NCBI GenBank assembly: GCA_044238605.1
Contig: JBIICY010000003.1
Span: 1-64,000, forward strand
Direction of reading: 5' to 3'
Source of the DNA: UBA10438 sp044238605
Lineage (GTDB): Bacteria > Bacteroidota > Ignavibacteria > Kapaibacteriales > Kapaibacteriaceae
DNA: 64,000 nt
In this document: piece by piece, positions 1 to 7,928 of the stretch
Position numbering within the stretch: position 1 is the stretch's first letter
How the letters are laid out: each line of letters begins with the position of its first letter
Notes under the pieces: generated by a model
The model's input: only the letters and a program-made list of their open reading frames with translations
What the model was told of the DNA's origin: nothing
The model's database searches: none
Position numbers and translations under genes: made by a program

Positions 1-61
1 GCGCAACTGCCGCTGCTCTGAACTCGTCGTCATAGCGACGACCCCTGTTGTCATTTCCCAT
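1..61 (-). CDS. IS3-like transposase OrfA, N-terminus only (cut by window edge)
   Basis: The minus strand reads from an ATG at 61 to the window edge and gives 20 residues, MGNDNRGRRYDDEFRAAAVA. A GGAGG lies a few bases upstream of the ATG. The pattern of basic residues followed by Y-x-D-E-F-[RK]-x-x-A-V is typical of the N-terminal HTH of IS3/IS150-type OrfA transposases. An IS-like terminal repeat lies just upstream at 103-127, which supports the call. Only the start is visible, so the IS group and whether the element is intact cannot be judged. Confidence 0.6.
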   Translation of the reverse strand, partial: MGNDNRGRRYDDEFRAAAVA

Positions 62-127
62 CGTTTCCTCCAATCCAAATATGTGATTAGAGATCGACTT
101 ACTGTCAACTAAATGGGGGGAAGATCA
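1..127 (-). mobile_element. End of an IS3-family-like insertion sequence
   Basis: The segment holds the start of a transposase gene (ATG at 61, minus) and, outside it, a 25-bp stretch at 103-127. Read on the minus strand this begins TGATCTTCC, contains a C6 run and ends GTTGACA. IS3-group terminal inverted repeats usually begin with TG and have this kind of C-rich core followed by GTTGACA. I infer the element ends near 127. The partner repeat and any target duplication are outside the window. Confidence 0.55.
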
Positions 128-242
128 TTTCGAAGATGAAATGATTTAACAAGATTTGACGACGTCTAGTGCTAGAAACCGATAAAAGTAGACTAGCATA
201 AACCAATATACATACTCAGGATCTGGCCAATTGGGCATCCAA

Positions 243-1424
243 TCAATTTGAAATGAATCCAGCAACTGCAAATGCAGAAGTAGCACCAGGAGAAGGCGCG
301 TTTAGCACATGGACTTGATTTCCGACGTGATTGATGTTGAAATCCATGAGAAGATTGCCGGAGGTATCTATGGCCTGGGCGCGGACGCCAGCCGAGCCTT
401 TTACGAGCATGCTCTCACTGATCTCTGGCATCATAGCACGGGCTTTGTTGATGAAGGAGCGCATAGAGAGGGATGATACGAATTCTCCCACTGCAAAGGC
501 GGTGTTCTTCCTGAGGAAGTTCAGCAGCCCAGGGTAGGTAAGGGCGTCGAGCGCATCACGAAGGTTTATATCGGTGTTTGTGTATCCCTCTCGCTTTAGG
601 GCTAGCACAGCGTTGGGACCAACCTCGCGGTCATCGTTGATAATTCGGGTAAAGTGGACACCTAGAAATGGGTACCTGATGTCAGGCACGGGGTAGACAA
701 GGTGGTTGACAATGTGCCGATACTCTGGCTTAAAGCTAAGATACTCGCCACGGAAGGGGACGATTCGAAGTGGGCGCGGATGCTTCGTGAAAGCCGCAAA
801 TGTCCTGTCGGAATGGAGCCCTGTGCAGTTAATCAGCATGTTGAACTGACGTTCAGTATCAGACGTCGTGACTATGACCTCGCCTTGTGCAGATTCCGCA
901 ACAGACCACACCCGACTGTTGAAATGGACGATTCCGCCTCGATGCTGTATAAGTTCAACAAGCTTGCGCATGACAGCACGGTAGTCTACGATGCCTTCTT
1001 CCGGTACGAGAAGTGCCTCTGTTGCCCGTACATAGGGCTCTCGGTTTTTAAGTTCCGTTTGGGAGAGAAACTTGAGTCCCGTTAGACCGTTCGTCTTGCC
1101 GCGCTCCGCGAGCTTGTGGAGAGTATCTTTCTGCCGCTCGTTGGTAGCAACCACAACCTTGCCGCAGATCTCGTGTGGTATGTCGTGGTCTCTACAGAAT
1201 TGCGTCATCTCCCGAATACCCTCGACAGCTAGGCGCGCTTTCAGGGAACCCGGCTGATAATAAAGGCCGCAATGCAAAACGCCACTGTTGCGACCAGATT
1301 GATGGTGTCCGGGGCCTGATTCTTTTTCAAATAGCTCGACCTTGAGTGAGGAGTTGTTCAGCAGCAGCTTGTACGCCGTTGCGAGCCCAATGATTCCTCC
1401 GCCGATGACTGCGATGCGCTTCAC
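243..1424 (-). CDS. lhgO: L-2-hydroxyglutarate oxidase (LhgO-like, FAD-dependent)
   Basis: This 393-residue flavoprotein of the DAO family begins with a Rossmann FAD motif (GGGIIG, residues 8-13). It has the family segment HHQSGRNSGVLHCGLYY and ends with the family motif NAPSPGATSA. The family oxidises L-2-hydroxyglutarate to 2-oxoglutarate and passes electrons to quinone. The gene starts 11 bp after the stop of the Gfo/Idh/MocA dehydrogenase at 1436-2455 and is almost certainly cotranscribed with it. That is suggestive, because WbpB-type dehydrogenases use 2-oxoglutarate to re-oxidise NADH and release 2-hydroxyglutarate. The family call is firm; the role in sugar biosynthesis is inferred. 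Confidence 0.88.
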   Translation of the reverse strand: MKRIAVIGGGIIGLATAYKLLLNNSSLKVELFEKESGPGHHQSGRNSGVLHCGLYYQPGSLKARLAVEGIREMTQFCRDHDIPHEICGKVVVATNERQKDTLHKLAERGKTNGLTGLKFLSQTELKNREPYVRATEALLVPEEGIVDYRAVMRKLVELIQHRGGIVHFNSRVWSVAESAQGEVIVTTSDTERQFNMLINCTGLHSDRTFAAFTKHPRPLRIVPFRGEYLSFKPEYRHIVNHLVYPVPDIRYPFLGVHFTRIINDDREVGPNAVLALKREGYTNTDINLRDALDALTYPGLLNFLRKNTAFAVGEFVSSLSMRSFINKARAMMPEISESMLVKGSAGVRAQAIDTSGNLLMDFNINHVGNQVHVLNAPSPGATSAFAVAGFISN

Positions 1425-1435
1425 AAGTAGGGAAA

Positions 1436-2455
1436 TTATTGGTTCGAATACTTATAGATACGCTCAATGATCTCGACTACCTTGAGCCCCTCGAGTGCAT
1501 TCGTTGTGATGGATGCGCGATTATTAAGTACATCCACAACATTGTCGATCACGTAGTTGTGGTTTTGCGCCGATCCCTTGTACGCCCCATAATCATTGCC
1601 GGGATTGGTCAGGGCAAGCTCCGGCATGGTGTAGTCCTTAATGTGACAATATTCGACCTTGTCCATGTACTGTCCGCCGATCTTGACAGATCCATTCTCT
1701 GCGATGATGGTCATGCTACTTTCGAGGTTGGTATCCCACACAGCAGTCGAGAAATTCATAACACCGCTACCACCTTCAACAAAATCGAAACTTACGATTC
1801 CCGAATCTTCGAAGTCCGTTACTCCATAATGATTGAAATCGTAGAAACGACTCTTAATGTTATGGATATCTCCAAAGAGCCAGTACATGATATCAATAAA
1901 ATGCGAGAACTGCGTGAACAATGTGCCACCATCGAGTGCTTTATTTCCATGCCAGCTTCCGGGCTTATAATACCGGTGGTCACGGTTCCAATAGCAGTTC
2001 ATCTGGACCATGTAGATCTTGCCGAGACGTCCGGATGCTACAAGGTCCTTGACCCACGCAGATGGAGGGGAGTATCGGTTTTGCATCACAGCAAATACCT
2101 GCCGATGCACCTGAAGAGCTTTGTAGATGACTTTTTCGGCATCAGCCTTTCTGAGTGCCATTGGCTTCTCAATCACAACATGCTTGTGTGATTCAAGCGC
2201 TTCAACCGCATGCTTATAGTGCAGTCCATTCGGCGTGGCGATATTAACAACTTGTATCTCAGGATGGGCGTGTAGCATCTCGGTTAACGTGCCGTACACA
2301 GGAACATCTGCGTAACCAAGATTGAGTTCTTCTGTAGGAAGGACATCGCAAAGTGCCATAAGGTAGGCCTCCGGATGGCGCCGAATCATTTCTGCGTGAC
2401 GTTTTCCGATGTGGCCGCAGCCGATTACGGCAAAATTAACAGTGCAAGCAGCCAT
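1436..2455 (-). CDS. Gfo/Idh/MocA-family NAD-dependent sugar dehydrogenase (WbpB/WlbA-like paralogue)
   Basis: This 339-residue protein has an N-terminal Rossmann fold (GCGHIG, residues 12-17), the family EKP motif at 96-98 and the family's C-terminal alpha/beta domain. Sequence style (QNRYSPP, then a YYKPGSWHGNKALDGGTLF segment) resembles dehydrogenases that oxidise UDP-sugar acids at C3 in O-antigen clusters. A second, more typical WbpB lies at 6809-7879. This copy may act on another UDP-sugar or be a redundant 3-dehydrogenase. It leads a two-gene operon with lhgO and is divergent from hisH across 241 bp. Confidence 0.8.
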   Translation of the reverse strand: MAACTVNFAVIGCGHIGKRHAEMIRRHPEAYLMALCDVLPTEELNLGYADVPVYGTLTEMLHAHPEIQVVNIATPNGLHYKHAVEALESHKHVVIEKPMALRKADAEKVIYKALQVHRQVFAVMQNRYSPPSAWVKDLVASGRLGKIYMVQMNCYWNRDHRYYKPGSWHGNKALDGGTLFTQFSHFIDIMYWLFGDIHNIKSRFYDFNHYGVTDFEDSGIVSFDFVEGGSGVMNFSTAVWDTNLESSMTIIAENGSVKIGGQYMDKVEYCHIKDYTMPELALTNPGNDYGAYKGSAQNHNYVIDNVVDVLNNRASITTNALEGLKVVEIIERIYKYSNQ

Positions 2456-2696
2456 AACTATGATGATTTTCTAAATTCTTAACCAGTAATATACGAAGAG
2501 TTGTCGTGTTAAGAGCTGAGCTCGTAAGGATGAATCTGCGCAACTTCGATAGAAAAGATCGCGGCCAACTACTGATTAAATCGGTATTCAGTACTTTGCG
2601 TCTTGAGATAAGCTTGTCTATAAATGATACATCTATAGGCACCAGTTCTTAACTAGTAATTTGTCAGCACAAATTTACTGAACGGAGTCAGAACGA

Positions 2697-3311
2697 GTGG
2701 TTGGTGTGATTGACTATGGAGTTGGTAACAATGCATCCGTGCATCGAATGATTCAGCGGGTAGGCGGGTCGTCGATAAGTGTTTCAAGACCGCATGAGTT
2801 ATCAACAGTAGATAAAGTCATTTTGCCTGGTGTGGGGCATTTTGATGCGGGAATGTATGAGCTAGTCGCTCGAGGTTTTCGAGATGCCTTAGTTGATGAC
2901 ATCCGCAGCAAAAGAATAACGCTACTGGGAATATGTCTGGGAATGCAACTGCTTTGCCTAAAAAGTGAGGAAGGAGAACAAACTGGACTCGGCCTTATTG
3001 ATGCTCATGTCGTTAAGTTTGGTTTCAACCCTCCTCTGGGCTTAAAGATTCCACACATGGGCTGGAATACGATCGCGACAACAAGGGATAATCCATTGCT
3101 TCCCGCTTCCGACATAGAACGAAGATTCTACTTTGTTCACTCGTACAAGGTAGTCACAAATGTGCCGGAGATAACAATCGCCACCTGCGATTATGGCGGT
3201 GATTTCTGTGCAGCATTTCAAAATGCAAATATCTTCGGAGTTCAGTTCCACCCAGAGAAGAGCCACAAATTTGGCATGGATCTCATGAAGCGGTTTGTCG
3301 AGTTGTCCTAA
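2697..3311 (+). CDS. hisH: HisH-type glutamine amidotransferase subunit of the sugar-amidination complex
   Basis: This 204-residue class I glutaminase has the nucleophile Cys80 in GICLGMQ and the triad His185/Glu187 in FHPEK. It starts at GTG 2697 with GGAG a few bases upstream. The family releases ammonia from glutamine and passes it to HisF. The next genes are hisF and a WbpG-type amidotransferase, with no other his genes. So this copy probably feeds ammonia to amidine formation on a UDP-sugar, as proposed for the Pseudomonas O-antigen HisH/HisF/WbpG set, rather than making histidine. It ends one base before the hisF ATG. Confidence 0.88.
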   Translation: MVGVIDYGVGNNASVHRMIQRVGGSSISVSRPHELSTVDKVILPGVGHFDAGMYELVARGFRDALVDDIRSKRITLLGICLGMQLLCLKSEEGEQTGLGLIDAHVVKFGFNPPLGLKIPHMGWNTIATTRDNPLLPASDIERRFYFVHSYKVVTNVPEITIATCDYGGDFCAAFQNANIFGVQFHPEKSHKFGMDLMKRFVELS

Positions 3312-3312
3312 T

Positions 3313-4077
3313 ATGTTAAAGCACCGAGTAATTCCCGCCCTGCTGCTGCGTGACAACGGCTTGGTTAAGACGACAAGATTCAAGGATCCCAAGTATGTCG
3401 GCGATCCAATTAATGCGATACGGATTTTCAACGAAAAAGAGGTAGACGAGCTCATGCTGCTCGATATCTACGCAAGCAGAACCCGCCGCGATCCCAATTA
3501 TCAAGTTATCGAACAGGTTGCCGGCGAGTGTTTCATGCCACTAGCGTATGGTGGAGGTATTAGCACTTTTGAGCAGGCACAGCGAGTATTCTCCTTAGGT
3601 GTAGAAAAGGTGTGCTTGCAGACTTCTGCGATTGAGAATCCAAAATTGGTTCGAGAAATTGCGGAACACTACGGCAGCCAAAGTGTCATTGTATCCGTCG
3701 ACGTCAAACGGAACTGGCTGGGCAAACCTCATCTCTATAGTAGCGCAAATGAGAAGACGCTGGATGGCAATTGGGTGGATATTGTTAAAAAACTGGTACA
3801 TGCAGGTGCGGGTGAGGTGCTACTGAACTCGACTGATAAGGATGGAACGCTGAGTGGACCGGATCTTGCGTTGATTCGTGAAGCGAGTACTAGTATCGGC
3901 GTCCCCTTAATAGCCTTGGGTGGCATTTCTAGTCTGCTTGATATCAAGGATGCTATCGACGCCGGTGCGAGTGCAGTTGCTGCCGGTTCGTTTTTTGTGT
4001 TTCATGGCCCACATCGCGCGGTTTTGATCACGTATCCAGAATACAAGGTTCTGGAGAAACTTCTATACACGTCATGA
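3313..4077 (+). CDS. hisF: HisF-like barrel lacking catalytic Asp11, ammonia-channel partner of HisH and WbpG
   Basis: This 254-residue (beta/alpha)8 protein has ATG 3313 chosen because MLKHRVIPAL aligns with canonical HisF starts; an upstream TTG at 3295 would run into hisH. Asp130 (VSVDVK) and the DKDGT loop near 175-179 are present. Position 11, the catalytic Asp in LDV of true HisF, is Leu (PALLL). Without Asp11 the cyclase reaction should not work, but an ammonia tunnel could persist. This fits the specialised HisF copies in WbpG clusters. The stop overlaps the wbpG start. Confidence 0.87.
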   Translation: MLKHRVIPALLLRDNGLVKTTRFKDPKYVGDPINAIRIFNEKEVDELMLLDIYASRTRRDPNYQVIEQVAGECFMPLAYGGGISTFEQAQRVFSLGVEKVCLQTSAIENPKLVREIAEHYGSQSVIVSVDVKRNWLGKPHLYSSANEKTLDGNWVDIVKKLVHAGAGEVLLNSTDKDGTLSGPDLALIREASTSIGVPLIALGGISSLLDIKDAIDAGASAVAAGSFFVFHGPHRAVLITYPEYKVLEKLLYTS

Positions 4078-5243
4078 TGAAAAGACAATCGGCCGCTCAT
4101 TACCAGCAATGTACTCGGTGTGTTATGGATACTACCGCTATCGACATAATATTCGATGCTAAAGGTATTTGTAATTACTGTAAGGAATTTATGTGGCGCG
4201 CTGGTGCTATACTTTTCGACAATTCTGAGCAGCGTCAGCAACGACTTGAGAGTATCGTACACGAAATCAAACAGTCAGGTAAAGGCAAACCCTATGATTG
4301 CATCGTGGGTGTGTCTGGAGGCGTTGATAGTTCATGGACACTTGTAGAGGCCAAGCGACTTGGATTACGACCTCTAGCAGTGCATATGGACAATGGTTGG
4401 AATTCTGAGTTAGCTCAGAATAACATCGCCAATCTTATAAAGTGTCTAGGTATCGATCTCTATACACACGTCATTGATTGGGAAGAGTATCGCGCATTGA
4501 TGCAGGCTTTCTTCGATGCTGATGTGATTGACGTTGAGCTACTCTACGACAATGCCATGCTAGCGGTCAACTATCAACAAGCATGTAACTTCGGAATAAA
4601 GTACATTCTAGCTGGTACCAACCTCGCCACTGAAGGCATGAGGATGCCACCTGGATGGAACTGGTTTAAGTATGACCGTAAAAATATCCGTGGTATTGCT
4701 AGGCGCAGTGGAATAAAAAAGTTTCGATCATTCCCGTCGATAGGAGTCGCCAACTATCTCTACTTCGAAGCCATCAGACGCATCCACTGGATATCGTTTC
4801 TTGATTTAGTAGACTTTAACAAGTTTGTGGTGTTAGATAAACTCGAAGCCGATTATGGTTACAAACGCTATCCATTCAAGCACTATGAATCCGTGTTTAC
4901 AAGGTTTTACCAGGGGTTCATATTACCGAATAAGTTTGGCGTTGATAAGCGTAAAGTTCACCTTTCCACACTGGTAATAGCTGGGCAGATGAGTCGTGAG
5001 GATGCGTTAGCAGGAATCGCAGACATTGCCTATCCGTCCGCGTCTGAGTTACAGCAGGATCTCGAATACTTTTGCAAGAAAATGAAATGGGATATTACTA
5101 CTCTAGAGCAATATATTCACAGACCTGGTGTGTCGCACGAACAATACGGTACTGAACGCGCGCTTTTTGATGTGCCGATGAACGTGGTTCAGTCCTTGCC
5201 CACATCAATCAAGAATCTGATCATGAGGTCATTTAAGAGATAA
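4074..5243 (+). CDS. wbpG: N-acetyl sugar amidotransferase (WbpG family)
   Basis: This 389-residue protein has two CxxC pairs near the N-terminus (Cys13/16 and Cys33/36), which likely bind a metal, followed by a PP-loop ATP pyrophosphatase motif SGGVDS at 81-86. WbpG enzymes use ATP and ammonia from HisH/HisF to turn an acetamido group on a UDP-sugar acid into acetamidino. The start (ATG 4074, or the adjacent ATG 4077) overlaps the hisF stop, so the three genes form one translationally coupled unit. The 3' end overlaps the convergent wbpE by 15 bp. This stretch looks more AT-rich than the core genes downstream, consistent with acquisition by transfer. Confidence 0.88.
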   Translation: MMKRQSAAHYQQCTRCVMDTTAIDIIFDAKGICNYCKEFMWRAGAILFDNSEQRQQRLESIVHEIKQSGKGKPYDCIVGVSGGVDSSWTLVEAKRLGLRPLAVHMDNGWNSELAQNNIANLIKCLGIDLYTHVIDWEEYRALMQAFFDADVIDVELLYDNAMLAVNYQQACNFGIKYILAGTNLATEGMRMPPGWNWFKYDRKNIRGIARRSGIKKFRSFPSIGVANYLYFEAIRRIHWISFLDLVDFNKFVVLDKLEADYGYKRYPFKHYESVFTRFYQGFILPNKFGVDKRKVHLSTLVIAGQMSREDALAGIADIAYPSASELQQDLEYFCKKMKWDITTLEQYIHRPGVSHEQYGTERALFDVPMNVVQSLPTSIKNLIMRSFKR

Positions 5244-6344
5244 CAGTTGTTCGTTAAACTGCTTAATGTACATAACAACTGCTTCTGCATGCTCTGGTTG
5301 CAAATGCTCTCCCATAGGAATACTCAAAACCTGATCGTCCATGGTGCATGCGTTCGGGCAATCATCACGCTGACCAAGGTACTCATAAGCCTTCAGCTTG
5401 GGTAAGGCAATGGGATAATGAATGCCCGTTTCAATTTCATGCTCGGTTAAGTGCTTGATCAACTCTGCCCTATAAGGTGTTCTGATTACAAACAAATGGA
5501 AGGAATGGCGAACATCGGTCTGCACAAATGGGAGGTGGGTGTCGGGCAGGCCAGCCAGACCTTCTAGGTAGACCTGGGCGATTTCGTTGCGGCGGTCAAT
5601 CCATTTGTCAAGATGACGCAGCTTAACGCTAAGAATGGCAGCCTGCAGACCGTCCAAACGACTATTGCGGCCTTCCATGATGTGGTTGTACTTTTCGACT
5701 CGACCATGGTTGGCAATCATGCGACATCGAAGTGCTAAATGCGTATCGTTTGTAACGATTGCTCCAGCATCTCCATACGCACCTAGGTTTTTTCCAGGAT
5801 AAAAACTAAAGGTGCTAACGTCTCCAAGCGTTCCAACACGTCTACCCTTGTATTCAGCCCCGTGAGCCTGAGCGCAGTCTTCAATGATAGCAAGGTTGTG
5901 AGCGTTGGCGAGCTCACGTAGGCTGTCCATGTCGCATGGCTGACCATATAGATGTACTGCGATGATGGCGCGCGTGTTTGGGCCGAGATGTCGCTTAACG
6001 TCTGATGGATTTATGAGATAGGTGCCGGGATCGATATCGGCGAATACTACGCGGTGTCCACTGCGCGTTACTGCTTCGGAGCTGGAAATGAAGGAATTTG
6101 CTGGTACGATGATCTCCGAACCGATTGGAAGCGCTAACGCCTCAATGGCGATCTCTAAAGCGTCCGTCCCATTCGCAACGCCAACGCAGTGGGCAGCTTG
6201 TTGATAAGCAGCGAATGCATGCTCGAATTCTGTTACCGCACTACCGCCGATAAAAGAGGTGTTGCTGATTGTGTCGGCAATGGCTTTATCGATCTCGGAT
6301 TTGATGGACAGGTACTGATGGTGAAGATCAAGGAACTTTACCAT
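5229..6344 (-). CDS. wbpE: UDP-3-keto-uronate aminotransferase (DegT/DnrJ/EryC1 family, WbpE-like)
   Basis: This 371-residue PLP-dependent sugar aminotransferase has the active-site Lys at about 185 in FSFYPGKNLGAYGDAG, the family HLYGQ motif near 131-135 and the EDCAQAHGA motif near 155-163. WbpE transfers the amino group of glutamate to C3 of UDP-3-keto-GlcNAcA, giving 2-oxoglutarate. The gene lies 4 bp after wbpD, in the order wbpB-wbpD-wbpE, which matches consecutive steps of the UDP-2,3-diacetamido-uronic acid pathway. Confidence 0.88.
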   Translation of the reverse strand: MVKFLDLHHQYLSIKSEIDKAIADTISNTSFIGGSAVTEFEHAFAAYQQAAHCVGVANGTDALEIAIEALALPIGSEIIVPANSFISSSEAVTRSGHRVVFADIDPGTYLINPSDVKRHLGPNTRAIIAVHLYGQPCDMDSLRELANAHNLAIIEDCAQAHGAEYKGRRVGTLGDVSTFSFYPGKNLGAYGDAGAIVTNDTHLALRCRMIANHGRVEKYNHIMEGRNSRLDGLQAAILSVKLRHLDKWIDRRNEIAQVYLEGLAGLPDTHLPFVQTDVRHSFHLFVIRTPYRAELIKHLTEHEIETGIHYPIALPKLKAYEYLGQRDDCPNACTMDDQVLSIPMGEHLQPEHAEAVVMYIKQFNEQLLSLK

Positions 6345-6348
6345 GGTG

Positions 6349-6819
6349 CTATACTACCTTTCGAATAAGCCGGGCAGGGTTGCCAGCATAGATCCCGGGT
6401 TCGGTAATGTCCTTCGTAACAACTGAGCCTGCACCTATTACAACGTCGTCGCAGATGGACACTGGCATGATCGTCGAGTTCGACCCAAGCGATACTCGGT
6501 TACCGATCGTGGTAGACTTCCATAACTCTTTACGTCCACGTGCTGGGCCACCAACCTGAAAGGTGTCGTTGATAAACATTACGCCGTGTGCAATGAAGCA
6601 GTCGTTGCCGATCGTGACGAGTTCGCAGATGAATGTATGCGATTGAATACGAGTTCCAGATCCGATAGTAACGCCCGACTGGATCTCGACGAATGGTCCA
6701 ACGAAACAGTTGGAAGCGATGCTGCAACCGTAGATGTTCACCGGTTTGACGACAGTAACATTCTCGCCAAATGTGACGTTGACGATGCCCGACTCTCGAA
6801 GTATTGGTTCAGCTGACAT
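6349..6819 (-). CDS. wbpD: UDP-3-amino-sugar N-acetyltransferase (left-handed beta-helix, WbpD-like)
   Basis: This protein of about 156 residues is made of hexapeptide repeats (for example IASNCFVGPFVEIQSGVTIG) and ends in the usual AGNPARLIRK. This is the LbH acetyltransferase fold that uses acetyl-CoA; WbpD acetylates the 3-amino group made by WbpE. ATG 6819 is preferred because the longer frame upstream only reads through wbpB. The start overlaps the wbpB 3' end by 11 bp, suggesting translational coupling. Confidence 0.87.
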   Translation of the reverse strand: MSAEPILRESGIVNVTFGENVTVVKPVNIYGCSIASNCFVGPFVEIQSGVTIGSGTRIQSHTFICELVTIGNDCFIAHGVMFINDTFQVGGPARGRKELWKSTTIGNRVSLGSNSTIMPVSICDDVVIGAGSVVTKDITEPGIYAGNPARLIRKVV

Positions 6820-7879
6820 GACTTCCAAGCTTGCTACGGCGTGGTTGAAAACGTAAAGATACTTCGCTCTGTGTTTCGATGGATTCGTAGATAGCGGTAA
6901 TGAGCTCAAGACTCTTTCGACCCTCGAGACCATCAACTAACTGTTGCCGATTGTTTAGGATGCAATCGACAACGTGCTCATAGTATGCTTGATGACCAAA
7001 ACCGTAAACGTTTGGTGGGTTAACGGAATACGAGCTCAAGACATCCTCATCGCCAGTGTTAGGTTGCGTAAAGTTCCACGTCTTCATATTGTTCACGGCA
7101 AAGCCCTCAATCACTACCGTGCCGTTTTCGCCTAGAATAGAGATTGACCCTTCAAGATCCTTAGGCCTCACAGCTGTCGTTGCCTCAATAACGCCAAATG
7201 CTCCATTAGCAAAGCGAATGAGCACCACAGCAGTGTCTTCGGCTTCGATATTGACTAATGCAGTTTTAGCCATTGCAAAGACGCTGACGGGTTCTCCGAG
7301 CATCCACTCGAGTAGATCAACATGGTGGCTTGCCTGATTTGCCAGAACGCCGCCATCCATTGCCCACGTACCACGCCAGGCATCTTGGTCGTAGTAGGAC
7401 TGATCTCTACACCATCGAACGCGAATAGTGCCCATCACGATCTTGCCAAATCTGCCTTGATCGAGCGCTTCACGGAGCTTTACGACGGGCACATTGAACC
7501 TGTTCTGCTTTACGACAAAGAGTTTAATGCCTGCCCGATCACATGCCATGATCATTCTGTCGGCATCTGGAAGCGACAACGCCATGGGTTTTTCAACGAT
7601 GATATGCTTACCGTATGGAGCGAGTGCCTCGACATGTGCAGCGTGGTTGCCGCTTTCTGTGAGGACCACGACAACATCAATCGCCTCGCGTCTCATCATG
7701 TCATGCATGTCTGTATAGTGCGGCACATTGAACGCTTTGCCTATCGCAGATGCCCGTTCAGGCTTGATGTCGCAAACAGCAGCTAAGCGAGCGTGTGCAA
7801 TGCAGTGGCTTCCAAGAAGTTCAGAGTGCCTCTTGGCGATGCGGCCACAGCCCACAAGGGCAAATCGTAGTTCACTCAT
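6809..7879 (-). CDS. wbpB: UDP-N-acetyl-2-amino-2-deoxyglucuronate 3-dehydrogenase (WbpB/WlbA-like)
   Basis: This 356-residue Gfo/Idh/MocA enzyme has GCGRIA at 10-15 and EKP at 96-98. The QNRFNVPVVKL and WRGTWAMDGG segments are typical of WlbA/WbpB dehydrogenases, which oxidise UDP-GlcNAcA at C3 with bound NAD and recycle the cofactor with 2-oxoglutarate. ATG 7879 (MSELRF) is preferred over a start 34 codons earlier because it matches family N-termini. The UDP-GlcNAc 6-dehydrogenase (WbpA) and 2-epimerase (WbpI) that complete the mannuronate route are not in the window. Confidence 0.87.
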   Translation of the reverse strand: MSELRFALVGCGRIAKRHSELLGSHCIAHARLAAVCDIKPERASAIGKAFNVPHYTDMHDMMRREAIDVVVVLTESGNHAAHVEALAPYGKHIIVEKPMALSLPDADRMIMACDRAGIKLFVVKQNRFNVPVVKLREALDQGRFGKIVMGTIRVRWCRDQSYYDQDAWRGTWAMDGGVLANQASHHVDLLEWMLGEPVSVFAMAKTALVNIEAEDTAVVLIRFANGAFGVIEATTAVRPKDLEGSISILGENGTVVIEGFAVNNMKTWNFTQPNTGDEDVLSSYSVNPPNVYGFGHQAYYEHVVDCILNNRQQLVDGLEGRKSLELITAIYESIETQSEVSLRFQPRRSKLGSHVS

Positions 7880-7928
7880 ATACGAGACACGTGTTGTGAA
7901 GTCATATCTATCAATCCCAAAATAACCA

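Noticed and set aside
1439..2191. 250-codon open frame on the plus strand
   Set aside because: It lies antisense to the clear Gfo/Idh/MocA dehydrogenase; its translation has no domain character and no proper start signal.
2697..4077. Part of a histidine operon
   Set aside because: HisF lacks Asp11, no other his genes are adjacent, and wbpG is coupled to the pair.
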